Shown one piece after another: positions 16,402 through 24,299 of a DNA stretch of 64,000 nucleotides. How positions within the stretch are numbered: position 1 is the stretch's first letter; every line of letters starts with the position of its first letter. The DNA comes from Pelagicoccus enzymogenes (GTDB lineage Bacteria; Verrucomicrobiota; Verrucomicrobiia; Opitutales; Opitutaceae). The notes under the pieces were generated by a model. The model was not told the origin of the DNA. It saw only the letters and a program-made list of their open reading frames with translations, and did no database searches. A program made the position numbers and the translations under genes. The stretch spans positions 1 through 64,000 of the forward strand of contig NZ_JACYFG010000051.1 in assembly GCF_014803405.1 (NCBI RefSeq), read 5' to 3'.

Positions 16402-17091
16402 ATGAATTTCCTGCGGGTAATGGATCCTTATTGGGACGACATGCCAATCCACGTCATCGATTTCGAAGGCGGTCCGCACTGCGGTATCGTGGAGTTTGGC
16501 GTTGTCACTTTGAGAGGATCTCGCATCGAGGAAGCCTCCACCCGCCTATGCCAGCCCAAGGCTAAGATCTCGCGCAAGGAGCAGGCGACGCACGGGATCA
16601 GCAACGAGGCGGTAAGCGGCTTGCTTCCCTTTGCCCAGGAATGGGATCGTTTCGCTCATCTGCGAGAAACGGGCCCGCTGGCGGCGCACTTCGCCTCGGC
16701 GGAAAACTCCATGCTCAAGGCCGTCTTTCCCTACGCGCGGCGCAGCGAGAACTGGATGAACCCGGGGACCAAGAGCAACGACTGGGGGCCTTGGATCGAT
16801 ACTGGCTATCTGTATCGGAACTATGGGGACGACGGGTCTACGCTCAAGCTAGAGGATCTCGTCTTACGTTGGGAGCTGCAGAGCGAGCTCGACGAATTGG
16901 CGGCCAAGTACTGTCCAGTGGATCGTCGCCATTACCATTGCGCTCTCTACGATACGCTGGCGAGCGCTCTGCTGCTTTTGCTCTACTGCAGCGAGCTGCG
17001 GGAAGAGAAGGCTACGATCCCTCAGCTTCTGATTGAGAGCCAAGGCAGCGCCGCCCGCAAGCAGGCTGCCGAGCAGCAGCAATTGTTCTAG
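16402..17091 (+). CDS. DEDDh-type 3'-5' exonuclease (DnaQ-like)
   Basis: 229 residues. Exo I is IHVIDFEGG (Asp and Glu near residues 18-20), Exo II lies in LAAHFASAENSML where Glu takes the usual Asp-containing position, and Exo III is HYHCALYDTLASALLLL with the His and Asp of the DEDDh class. THGISNEAV between them is typical of DnaQ/epsilon-type exonucleases. It probably trims 3' ends of DNA or RNA as a stand-alone proofreading or repair nuclease. The start is uncertain: ATGs at 16402, 16420 and 16441 are all in frame and none has a strong ribosome site. There is no fused polymerase or helicase domain. Confidence 0.8.
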   Translation: MNFLRVMDPYWDDMPIHVIDFEGGPHCGIVEFGVVTLRGSRIEEASTRLCQPKAKISRKEQATHGISNEAVSGLLPFAQEWDRFAHLRETGPLAAHFASAENSMLKAVFPYARRSENWMNPGTKSNDWGPWIDTGYLYRNYGDDGSTLKLEDLVLRWELQSELDELAAKYCPVDRRHYHCALYDTLASALLLLLYCSELREEKATIPQLLIESQGSAARKQAAEQQQLF

Positions 17092-17198
17092 GCTTCGCTT
17101 TTACGCGAGTGGCGTTTCGCATTGCCATCGCCTCGATCTCGTAGGGATGAGCGATTATTGCTTGGCCAAGTTTGCCGGGTCTTGGAAGATCGCCAGCC

Positions 17199-18074
17199 AT
17201 GTGTGATTTACAGTGTGTCTACCACGACCGGGCTCAACTAGGTGAAGGCGTATTTTGGAGCCAAAACGAGCAAAAGGTCTTTTGGATCGATATCGAGGGG
17301 CAGCGTGTTTGCCGCTTTGATCCGGAGTCAGGTGAAAACGAATCGGTTTTCGTGGGCCAGCAAGTGGGCACGGTGGTCGAAAATGCGGCTGGCGGACTTG
17401 TGGTGGGATTGAAAGATGGCGTCTATGCTCTCGAGTTCGAAACGGGGGCTCTCCACAAATGGTGCGATCCGATGAACGGATGTCGTGACAATCGTCTCAA
17501 CGACGGAAAGGCAGGTCCTGATGGTCGTTTCTACGTTGGCTCGATGGGGCCGGAAGGTAAGCAGTCGCTCTTCTGTATCGATAATGACACTACTAGCATT
17601 AGGACTCTTGAAGATCAGGTTACTTGCTCCAATGGCTTGGCGTGGAGTCTGGATCAAGGTACCCTCTACTATATCGATAGCCCGCAAAGGTTAGTCTGGG
17701 CCTACGACTTCGACAGGGAAGCAGGAACGATCTCGAATCGTCGCGTGGTCGTGGATGTGAGGGGAGAGGACTGCGTTCCAGATGGGATGACCATCGACTC
17801 TGAGGGAAAGCTTTGGGTTGCCTTCTGGGAAGGTTGGGGGGTGCGTCGTTACGATCCGGATACGGGAACGTTGCTTCAGGAAATCAAGTTGCCGGTCGCT
17901 CGCGTTACAAGCTGCGCCTTTGGTGGTAAAGATTTGGATACGCTCTACATTACAACTGCGAGCATTGGCTTTGAGGATGCGGATTGGAAACGCGAACCCC
18001 AAGCGGGCGGACTTTTCTCCGTGGAGCCGGGAGTGAAGGGAGTGCCAAGTTTCCTGTTCAAAGCCCTAGGGTGA
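17199..18074 (+). CDS. SMP-30/gluconolactonase/LRE family protein
   Basis: 291 residues from ATG 17199 (a TTG at 17172 is less likely). The six-bladed propeller carries the family's metal-site residues: LGEGVFW near residue 14 (Glu), CRDNRLNDGK near 95-104, TCSNGLAWS (Asn) and VPDGMTID (Asp). VWAYDFDREAGTISNRR and LWVAFWEGWGVRRYD are typical blade strands. These calcium- or zinc-dependent enzymes open sugar lactones such as glucono- or xylonolactone in the cytoplasm. No signal peptide is present. No sugar dehydrogenase partner is adjacent, so the true substrate is open. Confidence 0.88.
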   Translation: MCDLQCVYHDRAQLGEGVFWSQNEQKVFWIDIEGQRVCRFDPESGENESVFVGQQVGTVVENAAGGLVVGLKDGVYALEFETGALHKWCDPMNGCRDNRLNDGKAGPDGRFYVGSMGPEGKQSLFCIDNDTTSIRTLEDQVTCSNGLAWSLDQGTLYYIDSPQRLVWAYDFDREAGTISNRRVVVDVRGEDCVPDGMTIDSEGKLWVAFWEGWGVRRYDPDTGTLLQEIKLPVARVTSCAFGGKDLDTLYITTASIGFEDADWKREPQAGGLFSVEPGVKGVPSFLFKALG

Positions 18075-18229
18075 GGGCTAGGGTCTTTTAGCGAACTTCG
18101 TAGGGGCCGCTACGCGCAGGCCAGCGGTCCAGACTCCATTCCGAAAGACTAGATGGCTTTCAGGTAGTCTGAATTGCTATTTTCGCGTAAACTTTGGGGG
18201 TTCCTGACCGAAATCCAAACCAATCCAAC

Positions 18230-18571
18230 ATGTGCCTTCCAGACCCAGAATACCCGCAGAAGATCGCCTCGTCGCCAGCTGGGGATGAGACTGACTTCGA
18301 CGACGAAGAAAGCTTCGTGAAAGCCTTTGTTCCGATGGCTCGCGAAGTGGAGGAAAACGTGGAATTGTACTTCTCGGACCTCGCTTCCGTTTCGGATTCC
18401 ATTTCTGGGGAATGCTTCGACGACGAAACGCATGCGAATTTCTACGTCGCCTCGCGGGAGGTAATTTCCCAAGGGCTGATGAGCCAGTTGGAATTTCTCC
18501 GCGACAACGCACCTCGGGCCTTCGCCCTCTTGCTGCGAAAGGCAGGGTTCGCCTCTCCCTGCGACAAATAG
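18230..18571 (+). CDS. Small acidic protein of unknown function
   Basis: 113 residues from the ATG at 18230; a TTG at 18194 would add 12 residues. It begins MCLPDPEYPQ, and its first half is very acidic (DETDFDDEESF, EVEENVELYFSDL). The second half looks helical (EVISQGLMSQLEFLRDN, FALLLRKAGF) and it ends in a Cys-Asp-Lys tail. I see no membrane segment, signal or known domain. It lies between the SMP-30 gene and the tRNA fragment, at the left flank of the putative island. Coding is plausible from codon pattern but unproven. Confidence 0.45.
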   Translation: MCLPDPEYPQKIASSPAGDETDFDDEESFVKAFVPMAREVEENVELYFSDLASVSDSISGECFDDETHANFYVASREVISQGLMSQLEFLRDNAPRAFALLLRKAGFASPCDK

Positions 18572-18751
18572 GGCTTCGCTTAGACACGGATGGCCTAGCT
18601 CGTTACTCAATCTTCGTCTGTGAGGTAAGGGGCTGCCTCAGTTCGGTCGCGACCGTGGGGAATCGCCTTGTACCTAGAAGGCGCTGCCACTCGTTCGGTC
18701 TTGGCATCAGCTTTTGCTGATCTCGCGCATGCTTGCTCCTACCCAGAAAAA
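18572..18751. other. Intergenic DNA left of the tRNA remnant
   Basis: No convincing gene. The only structure seen is the hairpin ATCAGC-TTTT-GCTGAT at 18706-18721, which lies about 30 bases past the 3' end of the tRNA remnant in the tRNA direction; it could be the old tRNA terminator stem, but there is no T-run after it. Confidence 0.4.
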
Positions 18752-18796
18752 TGGTAGGCCCGCTCGGACTCGAACCGAGGACCAATGGATTATGAG
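18752..18796 (-). other. 3' fragment of tRNA-Ile(CAU), probable att site
   Basis: On the minus strand this reads anticodon loop CTCATAA (CAT at 18792-18794), 3' anticodon strand TCCAT, a T arm with stem CTCGG/CCGAG around loop TTCGAGT, acceptor strand CGGGCCT, discriminator A and encoded CCA (18752-18754). The arrangement matches tRNA-Ile with the CAU (lysidine) anticodon more than elongator Met. The 5' half is missing: the bases before the loop are GCCAA instead of the ATGGA needed to pair with TCCAT, and no D arm follows. It is therefore a truncated tRNA copy next to an integrase gene, as left by site-specific integration into a tRNA 3' end. Confidence 0.8.
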
Positions 18797-18879
18797 TTGG
18801 CCGATTCGTTACAAGTTCCGTCTCTAGGTTTACAAGCCTTTCCAAGTGAAATGACTGTAAATCAAAAACTTAGGAGACG

Positions 18880-20283
18880 ATGGCCGCGAATATCGAAAAA
18901 ATCCAAAACAATCTTATTCAGGTTAATTTCGGAAATTCTAGTACAGAACTAGTACAGAATTTTTCGACGAAAGAGCCGAGAAAATCGGGAAAATCGAAGA
19001 AACCGACCAGATCCGCCACTGCTGAATCCGCCAGGTCCAAGTCGACTTTGGCATACTGGAAGTCCGCTGTTCGGCAGCGAAAGTACCGGCACAAGGGAGA
19101 GCTGCGGAAGTGTGCCGACTACTCGGTCCGGATCGCCCACGACGGAGAGCAGCACGACATTCCCCTGAAGATCTCCGATCGAGACAAGGCCGCTTCCAAG
19201 GCGAAGTCGATTTGGGAGTCGGTGGTCGCTAACGGCTGGGACCGGACGTTGATGGGGCTTGGGGTCAAGTCCAAGGGGGACGCCTTGACCTTCGGAGACT
19301 ATTTGGGCGAGTTTCTGAAGATGCCGGGCGTGGCTTTGATGACGGCGGAAGAGTATAGGAAGAAGGTCATTACTCTTATTGCGGAGGTAGTGGGCATCAA
19401 GCGTTCGCCGTCCGTCAAGGCGCCTCGGAAGGAATTGGAGAAATGGCGGCGGAAAGTGGAGAAGGTTAGGATTTGTTCGCTTTCGGACAGGCAGTTTATG
19501 AAATGGCGGGAATCGTGCCGCATGGCCTTGGAGAGAGGCGAGGTTTGCGGCCAAATCAAGCGCCGTCGATCCGCATCTACGATTAATGGGTTGATCAGAG
19601 CCTACAAGGCTGTGTTCCGAGCGGAGCAGTTGGAGAAGTTCGCTTATCTTGATCTTCCCGAAAAGATCCCCGGTACTACATTAAGGCTGCTTCGCGAGCC
19701 TTCGTACCGATACAAGGGAGGGATCGACGCTCAAGCTCTCTTGGACAAGGCGGACTCCGAGCTTCGGAAAGAAAATGTCGAGGCCTACAAGGTTCTTCTT
19801 CTGACGCTCGTCTGTGGTCTGAGAAGAACGGAGGCCGATTTGCTTCTTTGGAGCTCGGTCGATTTTTATCAAAACTGTATCCATGTTACGGCGACAGAGT
19901 ATTACGAGTTGAAGTCGAAGTCTTCCGAGGGCGTTACCTATTTCTCGGATGATGTATGCCGTTTCCTTCGGTACTGCTACGACAGGAGGACTGGAGAGTT
20001 CGTTTTGGAGTCGAAGCGTCCGCCTCTCAGGCACAAGGTGACCTACCAATATCACCGAGCGGAGAAGACTTACAGGGAGTTGATCGTCTGGCTAAGGTCA
20101 AATGGAGTGAAGTCTCGGAGTCCGATCCACTCGCTTCGCAAGGAGTTTGGTAGTCTGATAAATCAGAGCTACGGTATTCACACTGCTTCATCTGCGTTGA
20201 GGCATAGCACCGTAACCGTTACAGAGAGCCACTACATTTGCACTAAAGTAAAGCCAGTCGCGGGTCTGGAAATCCAAAGGTAA
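18880..20283 (+). CDS. Tyrosine recombinase / phage-type integrase
   Basis: 467 residues starting at ATG 18880 with AGGAG just upstream (TTAGGAGACGATG). The N-terminal ~70 residues are basic and Ser/Lys rich, followed by a core-binding domain and a C-terminal catalytic domain. Catalytic residues are visible: Arg in CGLRRTEAD (315/316), HSLRKEFG (His417, Arg420), LRHSTVTV (His442) and the nucleophile Tyr452 in TESHYIC. It should cut and rejoin DNA at the tRNA-Ile att site whose remnant lies 84 bases upstream. Inside its 5' end, TAGTACAGAAC is followed closely by TAGTACAGAAT (18935-18959), a possible arm-type binding repeat. No excisionase or replication gene is seen nearby. Confidence 0.88.
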   Translation: MAANIEKIQNNLIQVNFGNSSTELVQNFSTKEPRKSGKSKKPTRSATAESARSKSTLAYWKSAVRQRKYRHKGELRKCADYSVRIAHDGEQHDIPLKISDRDKAASKAKSIWESVVANGWDRTLMGLGVKSKGDALTFGDYLGEFLKMPGVALMTAEEYRKKVITLIAEVVGIKRSPSVKAPRKELEKWRRKVEKVRICSLSDRQFMKWRESCRMALERGEVCGQIKRRRSASTINGLIRAYKAVFRAEQLEKFAYLDLPEKIPGTTLRLLREPSYRYKGGIDAQALLDKADSELRKENVEAYKVLLLTLVCGLRRTEADLLLWSSVDFYQNCIHVTATEYYELKSKSSEGVTYFSDDVCRFLRYCYDRRTGEFVLESKRPPLRHKVTYQYHRAEKTYRELIVWLRSNGVKSRSPIHSLRKEFGSLINQSYGIHTASSALRHSTVTVTESHYICTKVKPVAGLEIQR

Positions 20284-20969
20284 TTTCGCTGATCAAGTTT
20301 GAGCGTAAAATTCCTGTCCTTCATTTTCGATGTCCTCAATCTAGTTCGTGGGATCGGGCCAAAGGAAGAAACTTGCTCAGCAAAATGGCAAAGAGTGACT
20401 AATCGTTGGATCCAACAATCGGAGGTACACTTGGCTATTTTGTATCAACCAGTGCGGTCATCTCGTCAAATAACGTCATCGTTGTGGATGAGTCGAGTGA
20501 TCTTCAGAGTCACATTCTACCCATTCTTGCTAGGCTCGAAAACGTATTGGTGGTTCCCGTTCGACCTTTTCGCTGAAGTACAGTCTCCATGAAGTAGGAA
20601 CAACGAAGAGTGAGTTCTGGAGCTGACCGCATGGGGTGAGGGTGGTAGTAGAGTTTTTCGCTCGGCAAGTCGTCCCTGTCTTACGTTTCGTAAGTGGCTC
20701 GCGAACAAGGTTTTGTTTGGCGGAGTGAGGGAGTCAAGGGGGTGTTTGCCAAAGGAAAATGGAGGGGCTTGACAGTCAGTGTGAAGCTGCGGTGACAACG
20801 CCTGGTTGTTTTGGATGCTTGAGCGTCTAGGTTCCGCTCTGGTTTGGCGTTTCTTGTGGCGGGGTTCCCTCGCTTTGGCAAGCGCGGCTCCGATTGAAGG
20901 CCTTATGTATTCACTATTATATTACCAAAGTTCGAAGCTAGAAACATGCGCCGATTACGATTCTTGATG
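20284..20969. other. Long non-coding stretch after the integrase
   Basis: About 730 bases separate the integrase stop from the first sulfatase start. I see no convincing gene. A 57-codon frame at 20406-20576 (TTG start) ends with residues NNVIVVDESSDL and NVLVVPVRP, which look protein-like and could be a remnant, but it has no ribosome site or neighbour support. A perfect TGACAGTCA dyad lies at 20770-20778, and AT-rich DNA at 20900-20935 may hold the sulfatase-operon promoter. Confidence 0.4.
20770..20778 (+). promoter_or_regulatory. TGACWGTCA dyad upstream of sulfatase operon
   Basis: Perfect TGACAGTCA, about 235 bases before the first sulfatase ATG. One of eight such intergenic sites in the island; see findings. 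Confidence 0.4.
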
Positions 20970-21012
20970 AATGATTCGGGGCTTCGTTTCTAGCGACCCT
21001 TTTCCAAAATCC

Positions 21013-22752
21013 ATGAAATATCTTTTGTTAGCGTTTGTTTCGATTGTGGGATGCTCACTCTTTGCCTCTGCTGAGAAGAGGCCTAATGTTGTCCTCATTT
21101 TAGCAGACGACCTCGGCTACACGGACATTGGGGCGTTCGCCGAGCGTGCTACTGGTGTGCCGGTAGCTCAGCAGTTTTTCGAAACGCCGAATCTTGATTC
21201 GCTCGCTCAGAGCGGGGTCTCCTTTTCCCAAGCCTACGCTTGCCCGCTTTGCGCGCCGACGCGTGCAAGTGTCTTAACGGGGAAGTACGCCAGCAAGTTG
21301 GGATTCACCACGGCGACGCCTCCCTCGGTGCGGAGTTGGTACAACTCCGGAAAAGTTCCGCCAAGTGGATACATGGCGCAGGACGCAATCTATTGGGGAG
21401 ATCCGATTAAAGAGGAACAGGCTTTGTGGAATGGAGGTACTTTGCTGGCTTTGCCTTCGGGGCAAGTTACAGATCGCGGACGTGATGAGAAGACCTTGGC
21501 GGAAGTGCTCAACGAGCAGGGGTATCGATCCGCCTTTGTTGGCAAATGGCATCTTGGCGGACATGGGTCGAAGGGCTATGAGCCTCACGATCAAGGTTTC
21601 GAGGAGTTGGCTTATTACGATGCGGGAGGCTCTCCCTACTTTGGTTGGCGGAAGGAGTGGGCTTCGAACAAGCCGCATCATAGCGAAATGCCCCAGGAGC
21701 AACTTTTTGGATCCAAGTTGGGCATCGACACGGGCCAGCGTTACCTTACGGATGAGCTAACCGCGCAAGCTACCTCGTTTATCCGCACTCATGTTGAGTC
21801 GAGGAGAGATGATCCCTTCTTTTTGTACTTTTGCCACTTTTCCCTGCACGCACCGCTTCAGGCGAAGGCGGAGGACGTCGATTACTTCGAAGCGAAGGGG
21901 AACCGTGGGTGGAATGGTCACGACAATGCGACTTATGCCGCTATGGTTCGCAGCCTCGATGAATCGGTAGGAGCACTGTTGGATACGCTCCGCGAGACGA
22001 ATCAATTGGATAACACATTGATTGTTTTTATGAGCGACAATGGCGGCGTTTCTTGGCCGCTCAACCAGTCCACCCGCTCCGACGACACGCGACCGACGAG
22101 CAACGCTCCGCTGAAAGGCGGGAAAGCAATGGTTTACGAAGGAGGCATCCGCGTTCCGCTCTTCTTTTACTGGAAGGGTAAGATCGATCGTTCCGCATGG
22201 ATTGACCGCCCTGTTGATTGTAATGATATTTTCCCTACTGTTTTGGAGATGTCAGGGGTCGATGTTGAACCTCATTATCAAGAGATCGATGGGAGAAGCC
22301 TCGCTGGCGTGATCGAAGGGGGCGTGGCACAGAGCGAGGGGTATGACCGCGAGACGTTTTACTGGCACTACCCGTTCAACGTGATCGTCCACAACCCTGT
22401 GGACGACATGCCCCTCACGCCGCATTCGGCGATTCGAAAGGGAGATTACAAGTTGATCTTCGACTGGTCCGGACGCCTGTGGCTCTACGATATTGAAAGA
22501 GACCTTTCCGAATCGAACAACTTGGTTGACGCCAAGCCTCAGCTCGCCCGCGAGCTGTTTGTGGAGTTGAATGAATGGTTGGCTCAAAACGTGGAAGAAA
22601 AGTATTATCCGACTTTGAACCCGTCCTATGATGCTGACAATGACACCCGCGATTATCCGTTTGTCGATTTGCGGGCGTCGATCTTAGGACGAGATTTCGC
22701 GATCCGCCCTAAGCCCCCTGAAAGCAAGAGCCACTTGGTAAAGGCTGATTGA
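21013..22752 (+). CDS. Sulfatase (S1 family), CAPTR active site
   Basis: 579 residues from ATG 21013 with a signal peptide (YLLLAFVSIVGCSLFASA). The alkaline-phosphatase fold begins with NVVLILADDLGYTDIG (metal Asp pair near 32-33). The formylglycine motif is CAPTR (Cys80), followed by ASVLTGKY, and FVGKWHLGGHG gives the conserved Lys and His. FMSDNGG provides the later metal site, with GGKAMVYEGG and IRVPLF. Such enzymes remove sulfate esters from glycans after the Cys is converted to formylglycine by a maturase, which is not in this window. First gene of a five-gene operon; the next starts 3 bases after its stop. I cannot assign the S1 subfamily or the sulfate position. Confidence 0.92.
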   Translation: MKYLLLAFVSIVGCSLFASAEKRPNVVLILADDLGYTDIGAFAERATGVPVAQQFFETPNLDSLAQSGVSFSQAYACPLCAPTRASVLTGKYASKLGFTTATPPSVRSWYNSGKVPPSGYMAQDAIYWGDPIKEEQALWNGGTLLALPSGQVTDRGRDEKTLAEVLNEQGYRSAFVGKWHLGGHGSKGYEPHDQGFEELAYYDAGGSPYFGWRKEWASNKPHHSEMPQEQLFGSKLGIDTGQRYLTDELTAQATSFIRTHVESRRDDPFFLYFCHFSLHAPLQAKAEDVDYFEAKGNRGWNGHDNATYAAMVRSLDESVGALLDTLRETNQLDNTLIVFMSDNGGVSWPLNQSTRSDDTRPTSNAPLKGGKAMVYEGGIRVPLFFYWKGKIDRSAWIDRPVDCNDIFPTVLEMSGVDVEPHYQEIDGRSLAGVIEGGVAQSEGYDRETFYWHYPFNVIVHNPVDDMPLTPHSAIRKGDYKLIFDWSGRLWLYDIERDLSESNNLVDAKPQLARELFVELNEWLAQNVEEKYYPTLNPSYDADNDTRDYPFVDLRASILGRDFAIRPKPPESKSHLVKAD

Positions 22753-22755
22753 GCT

Positions 22756-24273
22756 ATGTTTCCTCGGCTGATGCGAATCACTGCTTGTTCGAGAATGCTC
22801 GGGATGGGCCATTTAATGCGTTGTTCAATGCGTTCGAAGTCGCTGGCTGTTCTCGTGGCCGGGTGTCTGGCAGCGTCTGCGAGCGGCGATCAGAAGCCGA
22901 ACGTGCTGTTTATTGCTGTCGACGACTTGAACGACTGGGTGGGCACGCTGGGCGGGCATCCTCAAGCGCAGACCCCTCATATCGACCGCTTGGCCAGCAA
23001 GGGAACTTTGTTTGAGAACGCGCACTGCCAGTCCCCGGTTTGCCAATCGTCGCGGTCCAGCCTGATGACCTCCCGGTTCCCTCATCGGACAGGTATCTAC
23101 TTTTTGAATCCGGACATCGACGGTTCTCCTGCATTGGAGGGTGTCGTTACCTTGCCCGAGCGCTTTGCCAGTGAAGGCTACGAGGTCTTGGCTGGGGGAA
23201 AGCTGTTTCACAACCGGGACAATCGTCGAATATTCGAAACGATTGGCACCTATCTCGATGAAAACGGGGGCTTCGGCCCATTTCCGGAGGAAAAGATTAG
23301 CGACCCATTCAGCATGAAGCTATGGGATTGGGGAGCTTTTCCCGCAAATGGGGAGGACATGACCGACGATAGGCTTGCTCGCTGGGCAGTCGACGAATTG
23401 CAGCGCGAGAGGGAGGATCCCTTTTTTCTAGCGGTTGGTTTCTATCGTCCCCACGTGCCGATGTATGCTCCGCAGAAGTGGTTTGACCTGTTCCCAAGCG
23501 AGGAAGTCTTATTGCCGCAGGTTGTGGCCGATGATCGGTCGGACCTTTCTGAATACGCGAAGAACCTGACAACCTTGAAACATATCGCCCCGACGCACCA
23601 ATGGATGGAGGACAATGGCGAATGGCAGCACGCGGTGCAGGCCTATTTGGCATCGATCGCTTACGTGGATGATTGCGTGGGACGGGTCCTAGGCGCCTTG
23701 GAGGCCAGCGAACATTACGAGAACACCATCATCGTGCTCTTTGGAGATCATGGATTTCATCTAGGCGAAAAGGAACGCTGGGCGAAGCGCACTTTATGGG
23801 AGGACGGCCTGCGGGTTCCGTTGATTGTATCGACTCCTCAATCCCGAAAGGCGGCCCGTGCGAATCAACCGGTAGGGCTGATAGATATCTACCCGACGCT
23901 GCTGGACCTATGCGGTTTCGACTCGGACGATTCCCTCGATGGGGATTCGCTGGTTCCGATTCTCGCTGATTCGAGAGCCCTGTGGGACAGGCCTATTTTG
24001 TCCACCTACGGTCCGGGTAATCATAGCGTTCGGTCCGAGAGGTATCGATATATCAGATACAAGGACGGATCTGAAGAGCTCTACGACCACTATGACGATC
24101 CGCACGAGTGGCGAAATCTAGCTGGGAATTCTGCATTTAAGAACACAAAGGAAGACCTCGCTAAGTGGATCCCGCCTGCTTCATCCGAACATGAGATATT
24201 GGGCGAAGGTTCCACCGGGCACGCCGCTTATGAGGCGGCATTAGCAGCCTTGGAGCTGCGGCGAGCGAATTAA
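22756..24273 (+). CDS. Sulfatase (S1, iduronate-2-sulfatase-like), CQSSR active site
   Basis: 505 residues if started at ATG 22756, which has AAAGG upstream; an ATG at 22828 gives a cleaner signal peptide (MRSKSLAVLVAGCLAASAS). The fold is clear from NVLFIAVDDLNDWVG and TPHIDRLASKGTLFENAH. The active-site motif is CQSSR (Cys96-Arg100), with Ser where Pro is usual. GGKLFHN, FFLAVGFYRPHVPMYAP, FGDHGFHLGEKERWAKRT and LWEDGLRVPLIV are typical of the iduronate-2-sulfatase-like branch (often called S1_7). Likely exported, acting on an oligosaccharide sulfate ester. Second gene of the sulfatase operon, 26 bases before the third. Confidence 0.9.
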   Translation: MFPRLMRITACSRMLGMGHLMRCSMRSKSLAVLVAGCLAASASGDQKPNVLFIAVDDLNDWVGTLGGHPQAQTPHIDRLASKGTLFENAHCQSPVCQSSRSSLMTSRFPHRTGIYFLNPDIDGSPALEGVVTLPERFASEGYEVLAGGKLFHNRDNRRIFETIGTYLDENGGFGPFPEEKISDPFSMKLWDWGAFPANGEDMTDDRLARWAVDELQREREDPFFLAVGFYRPHVPMYAPQKWFDLFPSEEVLLPQVVADDRSDLSEYAKNLTTLKHIAPTHQWMEDNGEWQHAVQAYLASIAYVDDCVGRVLGALEASEHYENTIIVLFGDHGFHLGEKERWAKRTLWEDGLRVPLIVSTPQSRKAARANQPVGLIDIYPTLLDLCGFDSDDSLDGDSLVPILADSRALWDRPILSTYGPGNHSVRSERYRYIRYKDGSEELYDHYDDPHEWRNLAGNSAFKNTKEDLAKWIPPASSEHEILGEGSTGHAAYEAALAALELRRAN

Positions 24274-24299
24274 TAGTTACTATCCCATCAAATGTTACT

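Noticed and set aside
18752-18840. Complete tRNA gene on the minus strand
   Set aside because: The 5' acceptor strand, D arm and 5' anticodon strand are absent and do not pair with the 3' part.
20299-20592. 97-residue open frame after the integrase
   Set aside because: TTG start, no ribosome site, no recognisable domain; probably chance.
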